From: Clostridia bacterium
GTDB lineage: Bacteria > Bacillota > Clostridia > Christensenellales > Aristaeellaceae
Assembly (NCBI GenBank): GCA_017547285.1
Contig: JAFYQB010000117.1
Location: 62,001 to 126,000 of the forward strand
DNA length: 64,000 nucleotides
Reading direction: 5' to 3'
The number at the start of each line of letters is the position of its first letter. The first letter of the stretch is position 1. The translations under genes were made by a program, and so were the position numbers. Below are positions 26,226 through 33,255 of the stretch, one piece after another. The notes below the pieces were generated by a model. It saw nothing but the letters and a program-made list of their open reading frames with translations. It had not been told where the DNA came from and searched no databases.

Positions 26226-26262
26226 AAGTGCCTTCCCGCATTCGCGCGAAGGCACTTTTTTA
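26226..26262 (+). terminator. Intrinsic terminator after the importer genes
   Basis: AAGTGCCTTC (26226-26235) pairs with GAAGGCACTT (26248-26257) and is followed by TTTT. Confidence 0.85.
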
Positions 26263-26281
26263 AAGAACAGGAGAATTCATC

Positions 26282-28195
26282 ATGTATTGCTGGAAACAGG
26301 CCAAAAACGGCAAATTCGAGCTCTTTGCCAATGGGATCTCCGTTATGTCATCGTACGCAAAGGCTGCTCACATCGATGGACGTAAAGTGGATACACGTTT
26401 TGATAAACTGGTCAGCATCAACGAAGCAAACGATCAGCTCGAACTGGTTTATCAGGCGGAAAACGGACTTGTCCTTACCGAAAAGCTGACTGTAGAAAAT
26501 CAGATCCCGATGGCGTACTGTACGCTTTCTGATGCAAGCGGCGCCGATGTCGAAACCAATCATTTGGTTCCTCTGATTCTCTCCAGCGACTGTGATGGCA
26601 AACTTCCTCTCTGGAAGAGCCTTTGGACCCGTATGCTTGCCGTCCCCTATGACAACACCATGTGGCTGCGTTTTGAGGCGCTCCCCATGCGAGCGGGACG
26701 TTTGAGCTACGATATGACCGTCATTTTCGATCCTGACAGCCGTAATGGTCTGCTGGCTGGCGCTGTAGACTTTGATTGCTGGAAGAACGCGCTGATGTGC
26801 TCCGCCTACGACGCACGCAATCTGGAAGCCGTTTGCGGCGTTGCAGACGCCGGAAGCCATGATACCCTTCCCCATGGCACGCTCGCTGGCAAAGAAGTTT
26901 CCTCTTCCCGCTTCTGCGTGCTGTACGGTAGCGATTACCGCAAACTGTTGGAAAACTACGGCGACCTCGTCAAAGCGCAGAAACCCATTTTGACCTGGGA
27001 CGCTGAAACGCCTTATGGCTTCAACAGCTGGGCCGGCCTTGCTTTCCGCCTGAATGAAGATAATTTCTATCAGACCGGTTGCTTTATGCGTGAAAAGCTG
27101 GTTTCCAATCATTATCATGCAAACGGTGTCAGCTATGTCAATCTGGACGCAGGCTGGAATTCCATCGGAGAAGAAGGCTTGAAGCGGCTTCGCGATGAAC
27201 AGCATGAAAATGGTCAACTGGCCGGTATCTATGATGCTCCGTTCGCATTCTTCGGTCATGATGTAAAGGCTGAAATTCCCGGTGTTCCCGGTCACCAGTT
27301 CGAAGAAATCCTTCTGAAAGATCCAAATGGTGATTTTCTGCCCCGTGTAGATGGCGCCATCCCAATGGATGTGACTCATCCGCTGTGGAAGCAGCATACC
27401 GCCTGGAAATTTGGACGTTTTGTAGAATGGGGTTATGAATACGTAAAGGTCGATTTTATGACTCACGGAGGCATGGAAGGCGTACATGCTGATCCTGCTG
27501 TTTCTACAGGCCGTCAGGCGTTGAATTTGGGTTATCAATACCTGTGTGATCTTCTCTCACCAGAAAAAATCGGGCGTCCTTTCTTTATCAGTCTCTCTAT
27601 CGCCCCCCTCTTCCCCAACGGTTACGGTCATGCCCGGCGTTTCTCCTGTGATGCCTTTGGCATTAACGAAGATGTCGAGTACGTTTTGAACGCCCAGACC
27701 TATGGTTGGTGGGAGAACCAGCGTATCTATGATTTTAACGATCCGGATCATATTGTACTTCATCAGGCTTTCTGCATGGAGCGAGAGAGCACTATCGGCG
27801 AGGCACGCGCCCGTTATACAACGGCGGCTATCGCTGGCGGCGTTATGATGCTTAGTGATGACTATGATCATCCTGAAGCTCGGAAGCGTGCAGAAATGTT
27901 TGCATGCAACGCTGAAGTAAACGCTGTTGCCGCTTCCCGCACCGCGTTTGTACCTGTTGAAGCTGCTGATTCCTTTGCATCACAAGCCTTTACCGCTGTA
28001 ATCAATGAAAAAGCGCATCTTGCCCTCTTTGCTCTCAAAACGTCCGGAGAAAAAGTCAGCATAAGCTGCAAACGTGCCGGAATCCCGGAAGGTACCTATC
28101 GTGATCTTTGGACCGGAAGAATTTTCTGTTCTGAAAATGGTTTCATCTGCTGGCAGAGTGATGGCTGCGACGCCGTTCTGCTGGTTAATGAATAA
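26282..28195 (+). CDS. Clan-D glycoside hydrolase, alpha-galactosidase-like (first of tandem pair)
   Basis: A 637-residue protein without signal peptide. The N-terminal third is a beta-rich domain. The barrel contains YVKVDF with the probable nucleophile Asp391 and, about 90 residues later, YDFNDPDH (487-489), which matches the WNDPDM motif of GH27/GH36. The region between, with FSCDAFGINEDVEYV, corresponds to where these families carry the acid/base Asp. Overall fold assignment to clan GH-D is good; true alpha-galactosidase activity is not proven because the usual galactose-pocket wording is altered. It has a close-by paralogue starting 15 nt downstream. Confidence 0.78.
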   Translation: MYCWKQAKNGKFELFANGISVMSSYAKAAHIDGRKVDTRFDKLVSINEANDQLELVYQAENGLVLTEKLTVENQIPMAYCTLSDASGADVETNHLVPLILSSDCDGKLPLWKSLWTRMLAVPYDNTMWLRFEALPMRAGRLSYDMTVIFDPDSRNGLLAGAVDFDCWKNALMCSAYDARNLEAVCGVADAGSHDTLPHGTLAGKEVSSSRFCVLYGSDYRKLLENYGDLVKAQKPILTWDAETPYGFNSWAGLAFRLNEDNFYQTGCFMREKLVSNHYHANGVSYVNLDAGWNSIGEEGLKRLRDEQHENGQLAGIYDAPFAFFGHDVKAEIPGVPGHQFEEILLKDPNGDFLPRVDGAIPMDVTHPLWKQHTAWKFGRFVEWGYEYVKVDFMTHGGMEGVHADPAVSTGRQALNLGYQYLCDLLSPEKIGRPFFISLSIAPLFPNGYGHARRFSCDAFGINEDVEYVLNAQTYGWWENQRIYDFNDPDHIVLHQAFCMERESTIGEARARYTTAAIAGGVMMLSDDYDHPEARKRAEMFACNAEVNAVAASRTAFVPVEAADSFASQAFTAVINEKAHLALFALKTSGEKVSISCKRAGIPEGTYRDLWTGRIFCSENGFICWQSDGCDAVLLVNE

Positions 28196-28210
28196 TTCAG
28201 GAGGTATATC

Positions 28211-30205
28211 ATGAACATCCCCGAAGTAACAGTTGTAGCACAGCACAGCGGCAAACACGCCGGCGTAGAAATTCTCTCCAATGGTTCCTTCTTCTATCTG
28301 CAGGACGGACGCAAAATTCAGTGCGCTTATTCTTCTGCTGAATCTGCTGACGGACGCAAAATCGACACGCGTACCGCCCAAATGATCGAAACAAAATTCG
28401 GCGCTATTGAAACTGAATTAGGAAAAGCAGATACCGTCACGACTTTCTTCACCGAAGAAGATTTGATTCTGGAACGAGAGATTCAAATCTTCGCAGAAGC
28501 CGATTACATTGTTGTGAAAGCGTATCTGCAAGACACAAAAGGCGAAACTGCTACCCGCCATATCGAACCCATCGATACTGCCTATCCCACCAAGGAATGC
28601 GATCCTTTGTTCCTTGAACTGGATCAAAAAATGCTGCTGGTGCCTTATGACAACGATATGTGGGTTCGCTACGAATCCACTCATCTGCGTCCGGGCCGCC
28701 GCAGCTACGACGTGACTGCGATCTACAACGAAGAAAGCCGTAACGGTCTGGTGCTTGGTGCTCTGGATCACAAAGTATGGAAGAACGCCGTTACCTGTTC
28801 TGGTTTTGATGCTCGTGTCGTCATTTGCGAAAGCGGTATTGCTGATATGGGCACCCACGATGTGGTTCCTCACGGCATTGTAACCGGCGAAAAAGTAGGC
28901 TCCTCCCGTTTTGTTATGCTTTGGGCAGAGGACGTGCGAGATGGTATGGAGGTATTCGCGGATTTGTGCGCTGCCGTCCATCCTGCGATCAAGTGGCCAG
29001 GCAAAGTTCCCTTTGGTTTCAACACCTACTCCGGCTTTGGCGGACGTGTCGATCTCCCCTCCTGGCAGGTCGCAGGCGATCTGCTCCACGAAGAACTGAA
29101 ATCCTTTGGCGATGAAGATGGCGTAACCTACATCAATCTGGACGCAACATTCGGCCTGGATGAAACAAAAATCAGGGAAATGGTGGATGCTTTCCACGCT
29201 CGCGGTCAGAAATGCGGTACCTATGCCGCTCCCTTTGTAGGCCACCGTCGTATGGGACTCGAGCGCAAGCTGCTTGGCAACAGCGGGCTTACTTTTGCGG
29301 CTTTGCTGATGAAAGACGACAAGGGCCGTTACCTGCCCACGCCGGATAGCCTTGCCCCCCTTGACGTCACTCATCCTGCCTGGGAAGAGCACATGCGTCT
29401 GCATCTGAAGCATATTATCGATATGGGCTTTGATTATCTCAAGATCGACTTCCTTGCCCATGCAGCCATGGAAGGCGTACATTACGATTCTTCCTATCAG
29501 ACCGGTCGTCAGGCACTTGTGCATGGTTATGAGGTCATCGTTGATGAACTTTCCAAAGCAGACCGTCCTATCTTCCTGAGCTTGTCCATTGCTCCGCTCT
29601 TCCCCCACGGTTACGGTCATGCTCGCCGTCAGTGTTGTGACTCCTTTGGTCACAGCGATGACGTACGCTACGTACTCAATGCCGTCAACTTTGCTTGGTG
29701 GACCAACCGCAAGCTGTACTATTTCAATGACCCCGATCATATCACCCTGTACAAGTCCCTGGTGGATGGCCGTAGCATCACGCTTGAAGAAGAAGCACGT
29801 TCCCGTTACAACAGCGCCGCCATTTCCGGTACTGTTATGCTGCTGAGCGACAACTACGGTCCTCACACGGATGATGAAACGATCAAAGCCACCCACGCTC
29901 GTGCAGCTCGCATTGCAGATAATGAGCGGCTGAATGCCATTGCCCGCGAAGGCGTTTCTTTCCGTCCTGTCGAACTGAAAGATGGCACAGCTCAGATTTA
30001 TACCTGTGAACACAACGGAAAAATCAGAGCTGCGTTCTTCAATTACAGCGATAAACCGGCTGCCGTTTCTGTAACTGCTGCGCGAGCCAAACTGCCTCAG
30101 ACCGGTGTTGTAACCGATATCAACCGCAACATCACCTGGCAGTACGATACCGTGCTGAACGTTGCACTGGCCCCCTTTGATTCTGCTGTACTTGAGTGGA
30201 ATTAA
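28211..30205 (+). CDS. Clan-D glycoside hydrolase, alpha-galactosidase-like (second of tandem pair)
   Basis: A 664-residue paralogue of the preceding gene with the same order of motifs: LVPYDNDMWVRYES near 140, NTYSGFGGRVDLPSW in the first barrel strands, YLKIDF with the probable nucleophile Asp413, LSIAPLFPHGYGHARRQCCDSFG, and YYFNDPDHITL. No signal peptide. AGGAGG precedes the ATG. The two genes are clearly diverged copies, so different linkages or anomers may be split by each. The gene ends the glycan region before a strong bidirectional terminator. Confidence 0.78.
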   Translation: MNIPEVTVVAQHSGKHAGVEILSNGSFFYLQDGRKIQCAYSSAESADGRKIDTRTAQMIETKFGAIETELGKADTVTTFFTEEDLILEREIQIFAEADYIVVKAYLQDTKGETATRHIEPIDTAYPTKECDPLFLELDQKMLLVPYDNDMWVRYESTHLRPGRRSYDVTAIYNEESRNGLVLGALDHKVWKNAVTCSGFDARVVICESGIADMGTHDVVPHGIVTGEKVGSSRFVMLWAEDVRDGMEVFADLCAAVHPAIKWPGKVPFGFNTYSGFGGRVDLPSWQVAGDLLHEELKSFGDEDGVTYINLDATFGLDETKIREMVDAFHARGQKCGTYAAPFVGHRRMGLERKLLGNSGLTFAALLMKDDKGRYLPTPDSLAPLDVTHPAWEEHMRLHLKHIIDMGFDYLKIDFLAHAAMEGVHYDSSYQTGRQALVHGYEVIVDELSKADRPIFLSLSIAPLFPHGYGHARRQCCDSFGHSDDVRYVLNAVNFAWWTNRKLYYFNDPDHITLYKSLVDGRSITLEEEARSRYNSAAISGTVMLLSDNYGPHTDDETIKATHARAARIADNERLNAIAREGVSFRPVELKDGTAQIYTCEHNGKIRAAFFNYSDKPAAVSVTAARAKLPQTGVVTDINRNITWQYDTVLNVALAPFDSAVLEWN

Positions 30206-30217
30206 TCCCGTAACAAA

Positions 30218-30243
30218 AGCCGCCCCTTGGTCAAGGGGCGGCT
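30218..30243. terminator. Bidirectional GC-rich terminator
   Basis: AGCCGCCCCTTG and CAAGGGGCGGCT form a 12-bp perfect stem. TTTT follows a few nt later on the plus strand and TTTTGTTA directly on the minus strand, so it serves both the hydrolase pair and the convergent cyclophilin gene. Confidence 0.85.
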
Positions 30244-30254
30244 GATGTTTTATA

Positions 30255-30890
30255 TTAAGGCTTTTCGATGCGCTTAACGCTGGTCATAACAGGCTGGTTT
30301 TCTTTGCTGACACTACCGTTATAATCGGTAACCGGCACAGAACTGCAAATGGCATCCACCACTTCCATGCCGGTAAGCACACGGCCAAAAGCAGCATATT
30401 GACCATCCAGATGCGGCGCAGCTTCATGCATGATGAAGAACTGGCTGCTGGCACTGTCTTTGGCTGCAGAGCGCGCCATGGAAAGTACGCCGCGTTCATG
30501 TGCAAGATTATTCTCTACTCCATTGGCTCTAAACTCGCCCTTGATCTTCTGAGCAGAACCGCCAGTTCCGTTACCGTTAGGATCTCCGCCCTGAATCATG
30601 AATCCACTGATAATCCGATGAAAAGTTAGTCCGTTATAGAAGCCTTCTTCCGTAAGCTTCATAAAGTTGGTTACAGTGATAGGTGCAACGTCCGCATCCA
30701 ATTCAGCGATGATCGTGCCATAATCTGCAATATCAATCTGCACGTAATGTTTTCCATTCAGCGTGCCGTTCTCATTCGACCCAGGCTTCAACATAGTCAG
30801 AGCTGCACAACCGACAATCGCAGCAACAGCTGCGAGCAGCATCCAAAGCCACCGTTTTTTCCTGTTTTTCCCCTGATGCCTTTTCTTCAT
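30255..30890 (-). CDS. Peptidyl-prolyl cis-trans isomerase, cyclophilin type, probable lipoprotein
   Basis: Speeds folding of exported proteins by isomerising prolyl bonds. A basic N-terminus and hydrophobic helix lead to IVGC, a good lipobox with the lipid Cys at 28 from the ATG at 30890. The cyclophilin domain begins at about 45. Active-site parts are FHRIISGFMIQGGDPNGNGTGG, GVLSMAR, SSQFFIMHEAAPHLDGQYAAFGRV. The Trp of human cyclophilin is replaced by His in the APHLDGQ segment, which is usual in bacterial forms. The GTG two codons earlier is too close to the ribosome site. Stands alone. Confidence 0.93.
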   Translation of the reverse strand: MKKRHQGKNRKKRWLWMLLAAVAAIVGCAALTMLKPGSNENGTLNGKHYVQIDIADYGTIIAELDADVAPITVTNFMKLTEEGFYNGLTFHRIISGFMIQGGDPNGNGTGGSAQKIKGEFRANGVENNLAHERGVLSMARSAAKDSASSQFFIMHEAAPHLDGQYAAFGRVLTGMEVVDAICSSVPVTDYNGSVSKENQPVMTSVKRIEKP

Positions 30891-30976
30891 AGCCACAAAC
30901 CCTTTCTTCTTTATATTTTCACCTTGAACTCATCTGAATGTAAGAAAAAAACGATGACTATCAAAATCATCGTTTC

Positions 30977-31059
30977 TGGTGCGATGGACGGGACTTGAAC
31001 CCGTACCCTCTCGGACACGCCCCTCAAACGTGCGCGTATGCCAATTCCGCCACCATCGC
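30977..31059 (-). tRNA. tRNA-Leu (anticodon GAG)
   Basis: On the minus strand, acceptor GCGATGG pairs with CCATCGC, followed by A and encoded CCA. The D-arm reads TGGCGGAATTGGCA as in class-II tRNA-Leu. The anticodon stem CACGT/GCGTG closes the loop TTGAGGG, giving GAG. A variable arm of class-II length and the T-arm GGGTTCAAGTCCC are present. Length 83 nt. Confidence 0.94.
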
Positions 31060-31226
31060 ATGTCGCTTTCGCAACGTTGATTATTATACCCGAACTATAC
31101 GTCTTTGTCAACCATAAAAATCAGTTTTTCTCAAATTCATGGGAAGATTTGTGAAACAGTTTTTCAGGTTTCGGTATGCCGCTGATCTGGTATAACATAT
31201 TTACCACTATATAAGGAGGGGTGTTT

Positions 31227-31505
31227 ATGGCTTGTACTGTAAATGTAACAAATGGAACCATGAATCAACAGGAAATTGATGCGTACATCGCTCGTGCAAC
31301 GGAGAAATACGGGTCAGAACCTACCAGGATCGAAATAACCATCGACGGCGATGAAGTAGAGCTGGACTACACATTTGAATCTCATCCATTTCAGAGAATC
31401 CGTCGGATTACCGGTTATCTTGTCGGTGCACTGGACCGTTTTAACAACGCCAAACGCTGCGAAGAGCAGGACCGTGTCAAGCACGCCATCCGCAAAGATT
31501 CCTGA
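31227..31505 (+). CDS. Small protein like the C-terminal glycyl-radical end of anaerobic ribonucleotide reductase
   Basis: A 92-residue protein. Its second half, RIRRITGYLVGALDRFNNAKRCEEQDRVKH, resembles the C-terminal end of NrdD, where RVCGYL carries the glycyl radical and RVKH follows; here the corresponding glycine sits in ITGYLV. The N-terminal half (TVNVTNGTMNQQEIDAYIAR) is not recognised. It is far too short for a reductase. Stand-alone pieces of this kind occur in Clostridia and are often named after NrdD. A spare-part role like that of YfiD for pyruvate formate-lyase is conceivable but unproven. ATG at 31227 is 7 nt behind AGGAGG; a GTG two codons earlier overlaps that site. Confidence 0.65.
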   Translation: MACTVNVTNGTMNQQEIDAYIARATEKYGSEPTRIEITIDGDEVELDYTFESHPFQRIRRITGYLVGALDRFNNAKRCEEQDRVKHAIRKDS

Positions 31506-31514
31506 TAAATGCCC

Positions 31515-31543
31515 TTGTCATTTCTGTTCAAATTGCGTATAAT
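31515..31543 (+). promoter_or_regulatory. Sigma-A promoter of the VOC-protein leader
   Basis: TTGTCA (31515-31520), 17-nt spacer, perfect TATAAT (31538-31543). It lies about 130 nt ahead of the VOC gene, leaving room for a leader RNA. Confidence 0.75.
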
Positions 31544-31549
31544 TGTGGT

Positions 31550-31645
31550 ACGACAAAGAACAGTATATTCGTCTTCACGGACGGACCTCAGCTGGGATAC
31601 CCAACCCTCCCCGGCGCTGTCTTTGCAGCGCGGGGAGGGTTTTTC
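31550..31645 (+). promoter_or_regulatory. Leader RNA with attenuator-like layout (riboswitch or small RNA candidate)
   Basis: Between the promoter and the VOC gene lies about 95 nt that ends in a full intrinsic terminator. Before it a small hairpin CGTC-TTCACG-GACG is possible, then CAGCTGGG, whose CAGC could pair with GCTG inside the terminator stem and so prevent it forming. No known riboswitch consensus was recognised. Alternatives are a free-standing small RNA of about 95 nt or a simple leaky terminator. Confidence 0.5.
31603..31645 (+). terminator. Intrinsic terminator in the VOC leader
   Basis: AACCCTCCCC plus GCGCTG pair with CAGCGC plus GGGGAGGGTT, with one bulged G and the loop TCTTTG, then TTTTT. 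It ends 29 nt before the VOC start codon. Confidence 0.85.
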
Positions 31646-31673
31646 GATCAACAAAAGCACAAGGAGGAGCAGG

Positions 31674-32111
31674 ATGTACAAAGGAATTGGACACTATGCC
31701 ATTCGCACGCGTGACATTGATCAGAGCCTTCATTTTTATAAGGAGATTCTTGGTTTTCAGGAAGCCTTCCGCCTCAACGATGAAAATGGCGATCCATGGA
31801 TTATCTACCTTTCCATCGTACCCGGACAATTTGTCGAACTCTTCCTCAACGGAACCATTCCTCAGGATCATGGCAACGATGTGATCGGCGTAACACACAT
31901 CTGTCTTGAAGTAGAAAATGCAGATGAAGCCTGTGAACTTCTTCGCAGCAAAGGTGCGCCTATTGATAAAGAAATCGCCTTTGGTCGCTCCAAGGCAAAG
32001 CAATTCTGGACGCACGATCCGGACGGCAACCCCATTGAATTGATGGAGCTTCCCGTGGATTCCGAGCAGGCTAAAGCGATCGTACGGCTTCGCGCTGCAC
32101 AGCAGGCATAA
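31674..32111 (+). CDS. VOC-family metalloprotein, glyoxalase I-like
   Basis: A 145-residue protein of two beta-alpha-beta-beta-beta modules. The four metal ligands of glyoxalase I-type enzymes are all present: His7 (GIGHYAI), Glu55 (FVELF), His75 (VTHICLEV) and Glu122 (NPIELMEL). WTHDPDGNPIELME is the common closing motif. Lactoylglutathione lyase is the best-known reaction, but VOC proteins also include dioxygenases and resistance proteins. AAGGAGGAGCAGG precedes the ATG. The position behind an attenuator-like leader suggests control by a signal. 31 nt ahead of the PIG-L gene. Confidence 0.88.
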   Translation: MYKGIGHYAIRTRDIDQSLHFYKEILGFQEAFRLNDENGDPWIIYLSIVPGQFVELFLNGTIPQDHGNDVIGVTHICLEVENADEACELLRSKGAPIDKEIAFGRSKAKQFWTHDPDGNPIELMELPVDSEQAKAIVRLRAAQQA

Positions 32112-32142
32112 TAATCCCCATAGAACGACAGGAGAGATCAAA

Positions 32143-32841
32143 ATGAGTAAAACAATTATGGCAGTCGGCGCTCACACTGGCGATGCTCAGCTGACCTGTG
32201 GAATGCTTCTGGCCAAACACGCAATGGCAGGCGACAAAATCATTACCGTTGACCTTACCGCCGGAGAGCGCGGAACTCCAGCCGGTCTTACACCCGAACA
32301 GTTCCGGCCCCAGAACGTTGCTGCAGCGGCTGAATTTGCCAAAGGACTTGGTGGAGAAAGCATTGTTTTTGATATTCCCGACGGTGAACTGTATGCCTCT
32401 CAGGAAATCGAACTGAAACTGGCCCGTATCATGCGTGAGCACCAGGTGGATGCCGTTCTCTATCACTGGCCCAAAAGCATGCACAAGGATCATATTGAAG
32501 CAAGCAAAATCACTGAAAACGCAATCTTCTTTGCCTCTCTTCCAACCTTTGCCATGGAAAATCTTGCCCCCGCCCCCATTCGCAGTTTTATGCATGCTGA
32601 GAACTGGGAGGATTCCGAAGGATTTGTTCCCTATTACTATTTTGATGTCACTGAAGCTTTCCCCCTTTGGAAGGAAAACATCAAAAAGCTTTGGCTTACC
32701 GAGCATTCCCGCGATTTTAAGTATCTGCGCTATTACGAAGCGCTGTCTATTATGCGCGGCGCACTGATTAAGGTAGATCACGCCACTGCATTTGGCATTC
32801 CCGATTACAGCAAGCGCGTCAAGCGTGATCTGCTTGTCTGA
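32143..32841 (+). CDS. PIG-L/LmbE-family protein with altered AHPDDE motif
   Basis: A 232-residue member of the zinc-dependent N-deacetylase family that acts on GlcNAc-type amides. The usual AHPDDE motif reads AHTGDA (10-15): the zinc ligands His11 and Asp14 remain, as does the HKDH motif with His117, but the catalytic base position is Gly13 instead of Asp. TAGERGTPAG, FDIPDGEL and a late EHSRDFKYLRYYEALSIMRGAL are further family parts. Zinc may still be bound; deacetylase action would be weak or altered. Follows the VOC gene in one unit. Confidence 0.8.
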   Translation: MSKTIMAVGAHTGDAQLTCGMLLAKHAMAGDKIITVDLTAGERGTPAGLTPEQFRPQNVAAAAEFAKGLGGESIVFDIPDGELYASQEIELKLARIMREHQVDAVLYHWPKSMHKDHIEASKITENAIFFASLPTFAMENLAPAPIRSFMHAENWEDSEGFVPYYYFDVTEAFPLWKENIKKLWLTEHSRDFKYLRYYEALSIMRGALIKVDHATAFGIPDYSKRVKRDLLV

Positions 32842-32870
32842 TAGCAAGAATCGTTTTTTCTGTCGTCTTC

Positions 32871-32901
32871 GCAGCCGCATTTCCCGCGGCTGCTTTTCAT
32901 T
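32871..32901 (+). terminator. Intrinsic terminator after the PIG-L gene
   Basis: GCAGCCGC (32871-32878) pairs with GCGGCTGC (32886-32893), followed by TTTTCATT. Confidence 0.75.
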
Positions 32902-32929
32902 AAAGTGAGAAAAATGGAATGCTGATACT

Positions 32930-33209
32930 ATGTTCAAACGGCCTTTCAAGCAAAAACCTAATCAATTAAGCAATTACACCTTCGGCTTTTCTAAAGCTGC
33001 ACTGGTTGTAACCGCAGCTCGTATCTGATAAGAAAAACTACCACGTACCAGGCAATCTACAAGTTTTGTCCCACTACGCCAAATTTCAAAGTTGGTTTGA
33101 ACATTTCGAGGAAACTTGTGCCATTTATGAGGAACAGTTTCAAATCAAAGTACTTCGTCTGAATGATGGAATTGGTGTATTCATCAATCAAGCACAGAAA
33201 TCTGCATAG
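32930..33209 (+). pseudogene. Frameshifted remnant of an unrecognised gene
   Basis: From ATG 32930 an open frame gives MFKRPFKQKPNQLSNYTFGF and stops at 33028. A second frame, open from 33012 to TAG 33207, continues with protein-like sequence (NYHVPGNLQVLSHYAKFQSW, later IKVLRLNDGIGVFINQAQKSA) and has no start codon of its own. Joining the two by one frame change near 33015-33025 gives about 92 residues. Family not recognised. No good ribosome site is seen before the ATG. A decayed gene is the simplest reading; chance is possible for the first part, less so for the second. Confidence 0.5.
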
Positions 33210-33218
33210 GATAATTTC

Positions 33219-33255
33219 AAAAGCTGAAGCTCACTCCGGAGCTTCAGCTTTTTTA
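33219..33255. terminator. Bidirectional intrinsic terminator
   Basis: AAGCTGAAGCTC (33221-33232) pairs with GAGCTTCAGCTT (33239-33250) around ACTCCG, with A before and T after. It separates the remnant from the convergent recQ gene. Confidence 0.85.
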
